DNA of 64,000 bases from Elusimicrobiales bacterium (GCA_031082205.1 JAVHLJ010000010.1:1-64000), one strand, 5' to 3'. Counted from the stretch's first letter, positions 42,808-51,209 are shown. Translations and numbers: made by a program. The notes: generated from the sequence alone by a model not told the origin.

Positions 42808-43470
42808 ATGAAAAAAATACTGTTGATGGCGGCGCTGGCCCTGATGGCGGGCGGCGCGTCCGCGGCTGAAAAGGCCGGGGGTAAAAAGGCGGAAGAGTGG
42901 AAGGAAAAGGTCTTCACCGCCGAGGAGCTCAAAAAATTCGACGGCAAGGCGGGCCGCCCCGTCTACGTGGCCGTGGACGGCGTGGTCTACGACCTTTCGA
43001 AGGTGAAGTACTGGAGGGGCGGTTCGCATATGAACATGCACGACGCCGGCGGGGACCTCTCCGACGACATAAAGAACCGGGCGCCCGAGGCGATACACAA
43101 AAAGGGCGCCATATTGTCCCGATACCCAAAGGTCGGCGTCCTGGCGCCGGCGCCCGAGAAGGGCGAAGAGGAAAAGCCGGTGGTGACCGTGCCGGAAGAG
43201 AGCGAGATAGGCCTGGAGAAGTTCTGCCCGGTCATGGAGCACAGTTTCGTGGTGGAGGCGAAAACCCCGGTCGTGATATACAAAGGCGAGCGCTACTTCA
43301 TGTGCTGCCCCGCCTGCCCGCCGCAGTTCGCCAAGGACCCGGAGAAGTACATAAAGAGCGACAAGGTGAAGGCGGAAAAGCGCAGGGAGAAGCTCGAGCG
43401 CGAGAAGCGCGAGCGCGCGGAGAAACAGAAAAAGAAAAAAGGCGGGAAAGACAAAAAGAAAAGCGAATAA
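42808..43470 (+). CDS. Exported cytochrome-b5-like plus YHS domain protein
   Basis: 220 aa. Signal peptide 1-20 (KKILLMAALALMAGGASA). Residues ~36-90 form a prokaryotic cytochrome-b5-like heme/steroid-binding domain: FTAEELKKFDGKAGRPVYVA, VVYDLSKVKYW, SHMNMHDAGGDLSDDI. Residues ~135-180 form a YHS-type metal domain: FCPVMEHSFV and YFMCCPACPPQFAKDPEKYI. The last 45 residues are a Lys/Glu/Arg helix. The combination suggests a periplasmic metal- or heme-handling protein. It likely forms an operon with the PfpI-like gene. Confidence 0.82.
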   Translation: MKKILLMAALALMAGGASAAEKAGGKKAEEWKEKVFTAEELKKFDGKAGRPVYVAVDGVVYDLSKVKYWRGGSHMNMHDAGGDLSDDIKNRAPEAIHKKGAILSRYPKVGVLAPAPEKGEEEKPVVTVPEESEIGLEKFCPVMEHSFVVEAKTPVVIYKGERYFMCCPACPPQFAKDPEKYIKSDKVKAEKRREKLEREKRERAEKQKKKKGGKDKKKSE

Positions 43471-43473
43471 GAA

Positions 43474-44706
43474 TCAGAAGACGCGGCGGAAGTCGCGGAA
43501 GAAGCCCGGGTATGATTTGTCCACGCAGCCCGGGCTCTTTATTTTCAGGCCGGGGCAGGCGGCGGAGGCGGCGGCGGCGGCCATGGCGACGCGGTGGTCG
43601 TCAAAGGTCGTCACGGGCCGGAGCGGGCGGAAAGCCTGGCCGCCGGGTACGGTCAGCGTACCGCCGCGGTACGAGGCCCGCGCGCCCAGCGAGGCCAGCA
43701 GTGCCAGGGTGGACGCTATCCTGTCGCTTTCCTTTTTCCGCAGTTCATCGGCTCCTTTAATGACGGTGACGCCGCGCGCCCGCGCGGCCAGCAGGACCAG
43801 CAGCGGCACCTCGTCTATCATGGACGGTATTTCGCGGGCGGAGACCCTGGCCGCGCGCAGTTCCGAGGGCGATATCTCAATGTCGCCGGCCGGCTCCGGC
43901 TTCCCCGCCGCGCGGGTGATCTTTATCCGCGCTCCCATCCTGCTCAGGATCTTGACGAAGCCCAGCCGGCCGGGGTTGAGGCCCGCCCGCTTTATTTTGA
44001 GCGGCCGTCCGGCGAGCAGCGCGGCGGCGATGAAAGGAGCCGCGGAGGAGATGTCTCCCGGGACTTCCATGGCGCGGCCTCTCAGCGCGCCCGGATATGC
44101 GCTGAGGCGGGGGCCGGACCTTTTCAGCCGCGCGCCCATGAATTCCAGCAGGCGCTCGGTGTGGTCGCGCGACGGCGCGGACTCGCGGAAAGAGACGGGG
44201 CGCCGCGCGCCGAGGCCGGCCAGCAGGAGGGACGACTTTATCTGGGCGCTGGCAGTGGCGAACTTAAGAGTCCCGCCGAGGGGACGGGCGGGGCTTATCG
44301 TCAGCGGCAGGCGGCCCCGCGCCGCGCGGACATCCGCCCCGGCCATCCTCAGGGCGGCGGCCACGGGTCCCATCGGCCTGCGGCGCAGCGTGCCGCGGCC
44401 GGTGATCACGGCCGCCGTACCGGACCCGGCCAGCAGTCCGGCCAGCAGCCTGGCCAGCGTGCCGGATTCGCGGGCGTCGAGGCGGAAGGGGCCGGGGCCG
44501 AAGCCGGCGGGCCCCGCGCCGGTTATCTCGAGGCTGTTCCCTGCGGTCTTGATCTTTACGCCGAGCGCGCGCAGGCAGCGCAGGGCGGCTTCTGTGTCGC
44601 TGGAGCGGAGCGGGTTCTTTACGACGGTACGGCCGCGGGCTATGGCGCCCAGGAGCAGGGCCCTTATCGTTATCGATTTATCCGGCGGCGGGGTGTAAGT
44701 CTGCAT
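43474..44706 (-). CDS. aroA: 3-phosphoshikimate 1-carboxyvinyltransferase (EPSP synthase)
   Basis: 410 aa from ATG 44706, where the protein opens MQTYTPPPDKSITIRALLL with the catalytic-site Lys-Ser. A longer frame to 44772 enters the dispersed repeat. Further motifs: ESGTLARLLAGLLAG, GRGTLRRRPMGPVAAALRMAGA, KESDRIAST and TFDDHRVAMAAA. It joins shikimate-3-P and PEP. It is the last gene of the aro operon and is separated from aroQ by the 96-bp repeat. Confidence 0.95.
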   Translation of the reverse strand: MQTYTPPPDKSITIRALLLGAIARGRTVVKNPLRSSDTEAALRCLRALGVKIKTAGNSLEITGAGPAGFGPGPFRLDARESGTLARLLAGLLAGSGTAAVITGRGTLRRRPMGPVAAALRMAGADVRAARGRLPLTISPARPLGGTLKFATASAQIKSSLLLAGLGARRPVSFRESAPSRDHTERLLEFMGARLKRSGPRLSAYPGALRGRAMEVPGDISSAAPFIAAALLAGRPLKIKRAGLNPGRLGFVKILSRMGARIKITRAAGKPEPAGDIEISPSELRAARVSAREIPSMIDEVPLLVLLAARARGVTVIKGADELRKKESDRIASTLALLASLGARASYRGGTLTVPGGQAFRPLRPVTTFDDHRVAMAAAAASAACPGLKIKSPGCVDKSYPGFFRDFRRVF

Positions 44707-44765
44707 AAAAATATGAAAACTATCCGCGGGCATGGCAGGGGGCCGGCCCGCAAAACACGCGGTCT

Positions 44766-44861
44766 CGCGCATAGCGCGTCGGTCCTCGGCTCTCGCCGCT
44801 CGCGCTTACGATGCTCGCGGCTCCGAGGCGCCCCGCCGGGCTGTCACGCCGTCTCCCCCGG
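44766..44861 (-). repeat. 96-bp dispersed repeat, copy 2
   Basis: The reverse complement of this stretch matches 25452-25547 with about nine differences in 96 and no gaps. Here it fills most of the aroQ-aroA gap, and its first 18 bases encode the last five residues (PGETA) and the stop codon of AroQ. The orientation is opposite to copy 1. Confidence 0.85.
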
Positions 44862-45302
44862 TTGTCTCTTTATATAACCCGCTAAAAATTCCAGGGCTTC
44901 GATATAGGAGAGCTCGCCTTTGCCTTTGAACTGGCGCAGGCAGACGGGCTTTATTACGGAAATCCGGCGGAAGGGTTCGCGTTTGGAGATGTCGGTCAGG
45001 TGGACTTCCGCGGCGGGCAGGCCGCAGGCCTCGACGGCGTCGCGCAGGGCGTAGGAGTAATGGGTGTAGGCGGCCGGGTTTATCAGGAGGCCGCGGGCCC
45101 GCGCGTGATTTTTTTCGAGCCAGTCGATAAGTTCGCCCTCGCCGTTGGCCTGGAAGGTCCTTACGGCGAGACCCAGTTCCGCGGCGCGCTTCTTTATGAG
45201 GCCGTTAAGCTCCGGCAGCGTCATGGCGCCGTATAGTTCCGGCCTGCGCAGGCCGAGGCGGCCGAGGTTGGGGCCGTGCATCACCAGGACGGTCTTCTTC
45301 AT
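44844..45302 (-). CDS. aroQ: 3-dehydroquinate dehydratase, type II
   Basis: 152 aa dodecameric-type dehydroquinase. It opens VLVMHGPNLGRLGLRRPELYG with the catalytic Tyr, then FQANGEGELIDWLEKN, LLINPAAYTHYSYALRDA and VEVHLTDISKREPFR-like AEVHLTDISKREPFR. It dehydrates dehydroquinate to dehydroshikimate. Its C-terminal PGETA and stop are supplied by the dispersed repeat. The start overlaps the aroB stop by 4 bp. Confidence 0.95.
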   Translation of the reverse strand: MKKTVLVMHGPNLGRLGLRRPELYGAMTLPELNGLIKKRAAELGLAVRTFQANGEGELIDWLEKNHARARGLLINPAAYTHYSYALRDAVEACGLPAAEVHLTDISKREPFRRISVIKPVCLRQFKGKGELSYIEALEFLAGYIKRQPGETA

Positions 45303-46348
45303 ATCTCCTCCAGCGCGGCCAGCAGCACCCGCTCGGGTATATTGTCGGCCGGCTCCACGTCGCCCGGGCTGCGCAGCAGGAGGAACCGGTTGTCGCGGCC
45401 GCCGCGCTTCTTGTCGGCGCGCACGAGCTTCAGGAACGCCTTGGGCCGGCGGCAGGCGGCGGGCAGCGGCAGCGGGTCTATCATGCCGGCGGTTTTCCAG
45501 GCGCCGGGGGTGTTGTCCAGGACTTTCATTTTTTCGGACACCTTCAGCGCGTAGCGCAGGCCCCAGAGGACGGCCTCGCCGTGCGGCAGCCGGCCGCCCG
45601 AGAGTATCTCGAAGGCGTGGCCGGCGGTGTGGCCGAAGTTCAGCGTCTCGCGCAGGCCGGTCTCCTCGCGCTCGTCGGCGGCGCAGACGCCGGCCTTGTA
45701 CTCGGCGCAGGCCCGCACGCAGGCCAGCAGGTCGCCCGGCCGGCCGGCCATGGCCCCGTCGAAAGAGCGCATTATGGACAGGCGCAGGTCGCCGGGGCCG
45801 ATGAGGGCGTACTTTATCAGTTCGCCCGCCGCGGCCCGCCTGACGGCGGGCCTGAGGGTCGAAAGGAAAGCGGTGTCGCAGACGGTCAGCGCGGGCTGGT
45901 GGAAGGAACCGATAATGTTCTTCGTCCCGAGGAAGTCCACGGCGGTCTTGCCGCCTATGCCGGCGTCTATCTGCCCCAGGAGCGTGGTGGGGACGCTGAC
46001 CCAGTTTATTCCCCGCATGTAGAGGGAGGCCGCGAAGCCGGCCGCGTCGGTGACGGCGCCGCCGCCGGCGGCTATCAGTACGGATTGCCGGCTGAAGCCG
46101 GCTTTGAAGAGGTCCGAGCAGAGTTTTGTCACGGCGGCCGGCGTCTTCTCGCGGCCGGCCGGCAGGGAGAAGCGGCGGGCCTTGGGGGCCAGGGAGGGGC
46201 CGAGCATTTTTTTGAGCGCCGGCGAGCCGGCGGCGGAGCGGTCGGTGACGAGCGCGATATGGTCCGCGCGCCCCAGAACCTCCGGCAGCAGGACGGAGAT
46301 GTCGCCGACGTTCCGGCCGCAGGCCAGCCTGAAAGAAGGCCTGCGCAT
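45299..46348 (-). CDS. aroB: 3-dehydroquinate synthase
   Basis: 349 aa from ATG 46348, preceded by GGGAG; a TTG at 46387 would overlap aroK. Motifs: GGGAVTDAAGFAASLYMRGI with the NAD-binding glycines, PTTLLGQIDAGIGGKTAVDF with the metal-binding Asp/Lys, NFGHTAGHAFE and LPHGEAVLWGLRYA with zinc-binding histidines. It cyclises DAHP to dehydroquinate, second step of the pathway. Confidence 0.95.
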   Translation of the reverse strand: MRRPSFRLACGRNVGDISVLLPEVLGRADHIALVTDRSAAGSPALKKMLGPSLAPKARRFSLPAGREKTPAAVTKLCSDLFKAGFSRQSVLIAAGGGAVTDAAGFAASLYMRGINWVSVPTTLLGQIDAGIGGKTAVDFLGTKNIIGSFHQPALTVCDTAFLSTLRPAVRRAAAGELIKYALIGPGDLRLSIMRSFDGAMAGRPGDLLACVRACAEYKAGVCAADEREETGLRETLNFGHTAGHAFEILSGGRLPHGEAVLWGLRYALKVSEKMKVLDNTPGAWKTAGMIDPLPLPAACRRPKAFLKLVRADKKRGGRDNRFLLLRSPGDVEPADNIPERVLLAALEEI

Positions 46349-46358
46349 GATCTCCCGG

Positions 46359-46874
46359 TTAAGAAGGGATAAAACCGTTCTTTTCAAGCTGCCTCCTTAT
46401 TTCCCGCGCCGCCGCGGCTGGCGCGAGGCCGGCCGCGCCCGCCCGCAGGTCGCACATGGCGTAGAACTTTTCCCGGCGCGCGAAGAGCCTTCTTACCGCC
46501 GCGGCGCTGCCGCGCGCCAGCAGGGGCCGGCAGCCTTCGGACGAGGCCAGCCGCAGCATTTCAGGCAGGGGGCGCCTGACCCAGACCGTGACGCCGGCCC
46601 GCCTGAAGAGGGGCAGGCGCCGGCCCGACGGGTATATGCCGCCGCCCAGCGCCACCACGGCGGCCGGCCCGGCGGCCAGCTTTTTCAGCGCAGCGTCCTC
46701 CGCCTTCCTGAAAGCGCCCAGGCCGCGCCGCAGGATGAACTCGCCCGCCGGGAGGCCGGAGTCCCGGCGCACCTCCTCGTCGGTGTCCCTGAACGGCAGG
46801 CGCAGCAGGCGGGCCAGCTCTCGTCCCGCCGAGGTCTTGCCCGCCCCCATGAAGCCCGCGAGGAATATCCTCAG
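46359..46874 (-). CDS. aroK: Shikimate kinase with apparent CTG start
   Basis: 171 aa. The P-loop is at the very start: RIFLAGFMGAGKTSAGREL, then DTDEEVRRDSG, LGGGIYPSGRR and RPLLARG, the normal shikimate-kinase set. No ATG, GTG or TTG lies in a sensible place. A CTG at 46874 overlaps the aroC stop as CTGA, exactly like the ATGA junctions elsewhere, so it is the likely start by coupling. The last ~15 residues are longer than in E. coli AroK. It phosphorylates shikimate at the 3-OH. Confidence 0.88.
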   Translation of the reverse strand: MRIFLAGFMGAGKTSAGRELARLLRLPFRDTDEEVRRDSGLPAGEFILRRGLGAFRKAEDAALKKLAAGPAAVVALGGGIYPSGRRLPLFRRAGVTVWVRRPLPEMLRLASSEGCRPLLARGSAAAVRRLFARREKFYAMCDLRAGAAGLAPAAAAREIRRQLEKNGFIPS

Positions 46875-47887
46875 CGGCGCGCGGATTTCGCGGTCTTTTT
46901 TCGCCAGACGCGCACCCTCTCTTTTATCTCGTCCATCGTGTCGCCGCCGAATTTTTCCAGCAGGGCCGCGGCCAGTTCCAGCGCGGCCGCGTGCTCCGCC
47001 ACCACGGCGGCGGCGTAGACCGCTGTGACGTCGGAAGTGGCCGAGCGCGATACCGCCGGCTCGTCGGTGCGGGCGTCGAAGGAGGGGACGCCCGCTTCCA
47101 CGCCGGGCACCGGCTTCATGGCGCAGCGCAGCACCAGGTCGCCGCCGTTGGTCATGCCGCCGTCCAGGCCGCCGGAGACCCTTCGGTCGCGGGCCGCGAG
47201 AGTGCCTTTCCACGAAGCCAGATCGAAGCCTCCGCCCGTCTCGAAACCTTTTATGCCGTTGATCCCCAGCAGGGCCGCGCCCAGCCGCGCGCCGAGGCGC
47301 CTGTCGTGATGGACATGCGAGCCCAGCCCGGCGGGCAGGCCGGCGCAGGTCAGTTCGAAGACGCCGCCAAGGGTGTCGCCGTCTGCCGCCGCCCGCGCTA
47401 TCAGCCCGCGGGCCTCGTCCGGCGACGGGTTCTCCGTCATGCTGAGCCGGACGACCCGCGACGAGAACCGCGCGCCGGTCTCCGCCAGCAGCCGCAGGGC
47501 GAAGGCGCCCATGGCCGAGACGCAGGCGGTGTGGCGCGCGCTGGCCCGCTCGCGGACCTGCGCGGCGTCTAGGCCGTACTTGAGCATGCCCGGCAGGTCG
47601 GCGTGGCCGGGCCTGGGGACCCAGCATGGCGCGACCCGACCGGCGGCGGCGTTGGGTATCAGGATGGCGACCGGCGCGCCGGTGGTGGCGCCGCGGTCCA
47701 TGCCGGAGAGGACTTTGAACGCGTCGGTCTCTTTCTTCTGGCGGAGGCTCCTGCCGGGGGCCGCGCGCCGCCGCGCGAGCTCGCGCTTGATGTCGGCCGG
47801 CGAAACTTTCAGCCCGGCGGGGAGGCCTTCCAGTATGCAGGCCAGCGCTTCTCCGTGGGATTCTCCGGCAGTCAGGTATCTCAGCAT
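46871..47887 (-). CDS. aroC: Chorismate synthase
   Basis: 338 aa. FMN-dependent enzyme with LRYLTAGESHGEALACILEGLP, the signature GRSLRQKKETDAFKVLSG, RHTACVSAMGAFALRLL, and SGGLDGGMTNGGDLVLRCAMKP. RSATSDVTAVYAAAVVAE near the end matches the family active-site Asp/Arg region. It forms chorismate from EPSP. It is separated from aroE by 4 bp and overlaps aroK by 4 bp. Confidence 0.96.
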   Translation of the reverse strand: MLRYLTAGESHGEALACILEGLPAGLKVSPADIKRELARRRAAPGRSLRQKKETDAFKVLSGMDRGATTGAPVAILIPNAAAGRVAPCWVPRPGHADLPGMLKYGLDAAQVRERASARHTACVSAMGAFALRLLAETGARFSSRVVRLSMTENPSPDEARGLIARAAADGDTLGGVFELTCAGLPAGLGSHVHHDRRLGARLGAALLGINGIKGFETGGGFDLASWKGTLAARDRRVSGGLDGGMTNGGDLVLRCAMKPVPGVEAGVPSFDARTDEPAVSRSATSDVTAVYAAAVVAEHAAALELAAALLEKFGGDTMDEIKERVRVWRKKTAKSARR

Positions 47888-47891
47888 GTGT

Positions 47892-48728
47892 TCAGCCTCC
47901 GGTCCTTTCGCGCAGGAGCTTGCGCGCCTCGCGCGTGAGATCGGCTATCTCGCTCTCCCTGCAGCCGCCCCAGAGGAAGAGTGAAAGCGCGCCCTGGCGC
48001 ACCAGCAGTTCCATCCCGTCTATGACGTGCGCGCCCAGTTCCTTCGCCCTGCGGGTGAAGAAGGTCCCCCCGGGGCTGTAAGGCCAGTCCACGCAGATCT
48101 GTCCTCTCTCCGGCTCGAAAGGCAGGTGTCCGTCCTCGTACATGCCTATGGGCGTGGCGTTGACCACGGCCGCGGCGCCGGCCGGCGGTCCGAAAGGCTC
48201 CGCGGAAAATACCGCGCCCGGGAAAGCGGCGGAGAGCCGGGCCGCAGCGGGGCCGGCCCTGCCGGGATCCCGCGCGTAGAAGGTCACGTTCGCGGCGCCG
48301 GCCGAGGCCAGCACGTAGGCCGAGGTGGAGGCCGACCCCCCGGAACCGTATACCGCCGCTTTTTTGCCGGTGAGGTCCATTCCGCGGTCCAGCATCGCCG
48401 CTGCCAGGGCCGAAGCGTCGGTATTGCGCGCCTCCAGGCCCTCGGGCGTGAACCGGGCGCAGTTGGCGGAGCCGGCTATCGCGGCGGCGCGGTCCTTCTT
48501 CGAGGAGATCTCCCCGGCGAGCAGCTGCTTGTCGGGCAGCGTGACGTTGAAACCGGACCAGCCCTCCGCGCGGGCCTTCGCCGCGGCCTCATGGAATTTA
48601 GCCGTGCCGCATTCCCAGAGCGAATATTCTATCTCGCGGCCGCAGAGTCCGGCCAGCACGGCGAAGAGCTGGGGGGAGAGCGACCTGCTGAGTGGAAGGC
48701 CGATGAGGCCCGCTTTTATCGGCGGCAT
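47892..48728 (-). CDS. aroE: Shikimate dehydrogenase
   Basis: 278 aa. Shikimate-binding SLSPQLFAVLAG, catalytic Lys in GFNVTLPDKQLL and Asp in ARNTDASALAAAM are all present; the NADP loop is AAVYGSGGSASTSAYVLASA. It reduces dehydroshikimate to shikimate. The usual GA-x-NT segment reads GSANCARF, a small deviation. It overlaps neither neighbour but has gaps of only 3-4 bases. Confidence 0.94.
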   Translation of the reverse strand: MPPIKAGLIGLPLSRSLSPQLFAVLAGLCGREIEYSLWECGTAKFHEAAAKARAEGWSGFNVTLPDKQLLAGEISSKKDRAAAIAGSANCARFTPEGLEARNTDASALAAAMLDRGMDLTGKKAAVYGSGGSASTSAYVLASAGAANVTFYARDPGRAGPAAARLSAAFPGAVFSAEPFGPPAGAAAVVNATPIGMYEDGHLPFEPERGQICVDWPYSPGGTFFTRRAKELGAHVIDGMELLVRQGALSLFLWGGCRESEIADLTREARKLLRERTGG

Positions 48729-48731
48729 GGG

Positions 48732-49694
48732 TTATTTCCGGAGGGCCCTGAGTTTTTTAGCCAGGGCGGCGAACTCCGCCAGGCCCATGGTCTGCCGGCC
48801 GTCCACCAGCGCCGAGGACGGATCCGCGGCGGACTCTATCATTACGCCGTCGGCGCCGGCGCGCGCGGCGGCCAGGGCCTGTTCCGCCACCAGCTCCCTG
48901 CGGCCGCAGGCGTGGCTGGGGTCGGCTATGACCGGCAGCGCCGTCGCCTTCATGGCGAGCTCCATGATCCGCATGTTCAGGCGCCCTCCGCCGAAGGAAT
49001 CCCCCCGCTCGCAAAGGATGACGCGGGGGTCTCCGTGCTTAAGCAGGTACTCGGCCGACAGCAGCCACTCGCGAAGCGAGGCGCCCGGGGCCCGCTTGAG
49101 TACGACCGGCGCGCCGGTCCGCCCCGCCGCCTTGAGTAGCTCGTAGTTGCGCATGTTCCGCGCGCCTATCTGGAGGACGAAGCCGGCCGCGGCGAGCCTG
49201 GCGGCCTGGGGAAGGTCGACGATCTCCGTCACCGGGGGCAGTCCCGCCGCCCGGGCGGCGCGCCGCGCCGCCGGCAGCGCCGCCAGGCCGAGCCCCTGGA
49301 AGGCGTAAGGGGAGCTTCGCGGCTTGAAGAGGGCCGCCCGCAGGCCGGTGGCGCCGGCCCGGGCCAGGGACTTGGCCGTTCTCGCGTAAGACCCCGCGTC
49401 CTCCACGGCGCAGGGACCGGCTATGATAACGAACCCTTTCCTGAACGGGAGTTCCGGCGGGGGGGCCGAGCAGGCCAGCGGGCAGGCCTCCGCGTCGGAA
49501 AGAAGGACGGCGGAGACGCCCGGGAGATTCTCTATCAGGGCGAGTCTTTCGGAAAATATTGCGGGCCGTCCGGAACTGACCGATATCGAGCCGCCGGCCC
49601 GGCGCGGGGAGGTCCCGGGCAGCAGGCGCGCCAGCGCCTCGGACAAAGCGCGCGCTCCCGCGGCGGAGAGACCATTTTCGAGAAGTATTTTCAT
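48732..49694 (-). CDS. aroF: 3-deoxy-7-phosphoheptulonate synthase (DAHP synthase), type I-beta
   Basis: 320 aa. A ~80-residue N-terminal ferredoxin-like regulatory domain precedes the TIM barrel, which shows IAGPCAVEDAGSYARTA, FKPRSSPYAFQGLG, LQIGARNMRNYELLK, VVLKRAPGASLREWL and ADPSHACGRRELV with metal and PEP ligands. It commits PEP and erythrose-4-P to aromatic synthesis. KRAP replaces the usual KRG, a local variation. It is coupled to the upstream chorismate mutase by ATGA. Confidence 0.93.
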   Translation of the reverse strand: MKILLENGLSAAGARALSEALARLLPGTSPRRAGGSISVSSGRPAIFSERLALIENLPGVSAVLLSDAEACPLACSAPPPELPFRKGFVIIAGPCAVEDAGSYARTAKSLARAGATGLRAALFKPRSSPYAFQGLGLAALPAARRAARAAGLPPVTEIVDLPQAARLAAAGFVLQIGARNMRNYELLKAAGRTGAPVVLKRAPGASLREWLLSAEYLLKHGDPRVILCERGDSFGGGRLNMRIMELAMKATALPVIADPSHACGRRELVAEQALAAARAGADGVMIESAADPSSALVDGRQTMGLAEFAALAKKLRALRK

Positions 49695-49942
49695 CGGCGG
49701 CCCTGCAGCAGGCGGGACTGCTTGATTATCTCCGCGTAGGCGGCGCGGGCCGCCTTGCGGAAGCCGGGCCTTGTCAGGCGCGAGATATTGGCCAGGACAC
49801 GGGCCTCGCGGCGGGGGTCGCGCGCCTTCTTCTTCAGCGGACCCAGTGCCGCGGCCAGGGCGAAGCGCCGGTCCAGGAGCCGGGCCACGGCCCGGTCCAG
49901 CGCGTCTATCCTCTTCCTGGCCTTCTCGAGGCGTCCGTCCAT
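49691..49942 (-). CDS. Chorismate mutase, AroQ class
   Basis: 83 aa helical domain: LEKARKRIDALDRAVARLLDRRFALAAALGPLKK holds the conserved Arg, and DPRREARVLANISR, then IIKQSRLLQGR, complete the fold. It converts chorismate to prephenate. Being first in the aro operon, and next to type I-beta DAHP synthase, it may bind it to give feedback control as in Bacillus-type fused or complexed enzymes (inference). Confidence 0.88.
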   Translation of the reverse strand: MDGRLEKARKRIDALDRAVARLLDRRFALAAALGPLKKKARDPRREARVLANISRLTRPGFRKAARAAYAEIIKQSRLLQGRR

Positions 49943-49980
49943 GGGATTAATTCTATTAAATTTGCTCCGCGGCCGCGCTG

Positions 49981-50014
49981 AAAAAAAAGCCCCCCTCCGC
50001 GGGGAGGGGGGCTT
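49981..50014 (-). terminator. Intrinsic terminator after the protease gene
   Basis: AGCCCCCCTCC pairs with GGAGGGGGGCT around GCGG; on the minus strand it is followed by eight T residues. It separates the protease gene from the aro operon, whose promoter must therefore lie in 49943-49980. Confidence 0.92.
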
Positions 50015-50035
50015 CGTCGGGCGGGACGGGCCCGC

Positions 50036-51085
50036 TTATTCGAATTCGAGGCCGAAGCGGTCCAGTATCGGCGCGGTGTCCCGGGTCGGGGCCTCCGGGG
50101 CGGTAACCGCCGCCGGCGCCGCGGCGTGGCCGCTCTTTATGGTCAGCACCGCCAGGATGTCCTGGTTTATCTTGGTGACGCCTTCGCCGCCGCCGCCGTC
50201 CTGCGCGACGCGGTTGGACTCCACGCAGGGCTTCTCCTCGGTGCCGCCGGCGCGGAAGTCCTGGTCGCCGCGCACGAGTATGCCCTCGACCTTGTTGGTC
50301 TTGGCGTTGAAGACCGCCGAGCCGGAGTTGCCGCCGTAGGTGTCGAGGTTGGCGAGGAAGTAGGTCTTGCCGTCGCCGATGTCGCGCACGCTGGCGTCGT
50401 CGGCCACCTTGAGCGGGAGCCCGACGGGATGACCGATGACGAACAGGGCGTCGCCGTTCTTAAGGGTGCTCTCGGGGTTGACCGCCAGCGCCTTGCGGCC
50501 GGTCACTTTCCTGTCGAGACGGACTATCGCGAAGTCCTGGTCGCTTATCTTGCCCAGCAGCTGGTCGAGCATCGGGTTGCCGGTGGTCTCGCTGGACTCG
50601 AGCTTGCGGGTCTCCACCTTGGAGCAGCCGTAGACGTCGGAGGCGGGCACCTCGGCGGGAGCCTTTCCTCCCCGGGCCTTCACCGCGAAGCCGAAGATGA
50701 ACTTGGTGGTGGAGCATTTTTCCTCGGTGATGCAGTGTCCGGCCGTCATGATCAGGTCCTCGCCGACCAGCGAGCCGGAGCAGAAGGCGCCGACGGGCTG
50801 TTCGCGGAAGGGCTCGGTCGCGCAGAGAGGCGCGCCGGCCTGTTCCTGTATCATGTCGGTGAACTTGGCGGTCTTGAGCTTGAACTTGGAGCCGCTGGCC
50901 TCCACGTCCTCGGCCTTCCAGAGGGAGACCACCGAGTCGGCCAGGGCTTTCCTGGCGGCGGGGGCCTCGAAATAGTCGAGGCGGTTGTCTTCCCCGTAAA
51001 TTATCTTGTTCTCCGCGAAAGCGCCGGCGGGCAGCAGCAGCGACGCGAGCAGCGCGGTAAGTCCTAAGTCCAGCATCCGTTTCAT
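50036..51085 (-). CDS. Secreted trypsin-like serine protease
   Basis: 349 aa from ATG 51085 with GGAGG upstream. Signal peptide 1-22 (LTALLASLLLPAGAFA). The S1 triad is complete: LIMTAGHCIT (His), QDFAIVRLDR (Asp) and YGGNSGSAVFN (Ser). Six cysteines, including GAFCSGSLVG and AGHC, suggest disulfides. It resembles glutamyl-endopeptidase/V8-like secreted proteases in the GNSGSAV loop. A consensus promoter (51120-51148) and a strong terminator make it a single-gene unit. Confidence 0.88.
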   Translation of the reverse strand: MKRMLDLGLTALLASLLLPAGAFAENKIIYGEDNRLDYFEAPAARKALADSVVSLWKAEDVEASGSKFKLKTAKFTDMIQEQAGAPLCATEPFREQPVGAFCSGSLVGEDLIMTAGHCITEEKCSTTKFIFGFAVKARGGKAPAEVPASDVYGCSKVETRKLESSETTGNPMLDQLLGKISDQDFAIVRLDRKVTGRKALAVNPESTLKNGDALFVIGHPVGLPLKVADDASVRDIGDGKTYFLANLDTYGGNSGSAVFNAKTNKVEGILVRGDQDFRAGGTEEKPCVESNRVAQDGGGGEGVTKINQDILAVLTIKSGHAAAPAAVTAPEAPTRDTAPILDRFGLEFE

Positions 51086-51119
51086 ATTACCTCCGGGAAC
51101 GGTCGTTTCTCCACGCCAT

Positions 51120-51148
51120 ATCGTAGCGGAACGGTTGACGGATGTCAA
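51120..51148 (-). promoter_or_regulatory. Sigma70-type promoter of the protease gene
   Basis: Minus strand: TTGACA (51148-51143), 17-base spacer, TACGAT (51125-51120). The predicted start is near 51113, giving a 28-nt leader that holds the GGAGG site. TTGAC-GGAT-GTCAA around the -35 is a small inverted repeat and could be an operator. Confidence 0.8.
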
Positions 51149-51209
51149 TCCCCCATGGTCCCGGGCGGGTTCTGGGCCTTTTGGCCCGGGGAAACGGCCC
51201 TCCGGCTGT

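Noticed and set aside
46875-47627. Open frame extending aroK upstream
   Set aside because: Shadow of aroC with GC-driven composition; no shikimate-kinase sequence lies before the P-loop.
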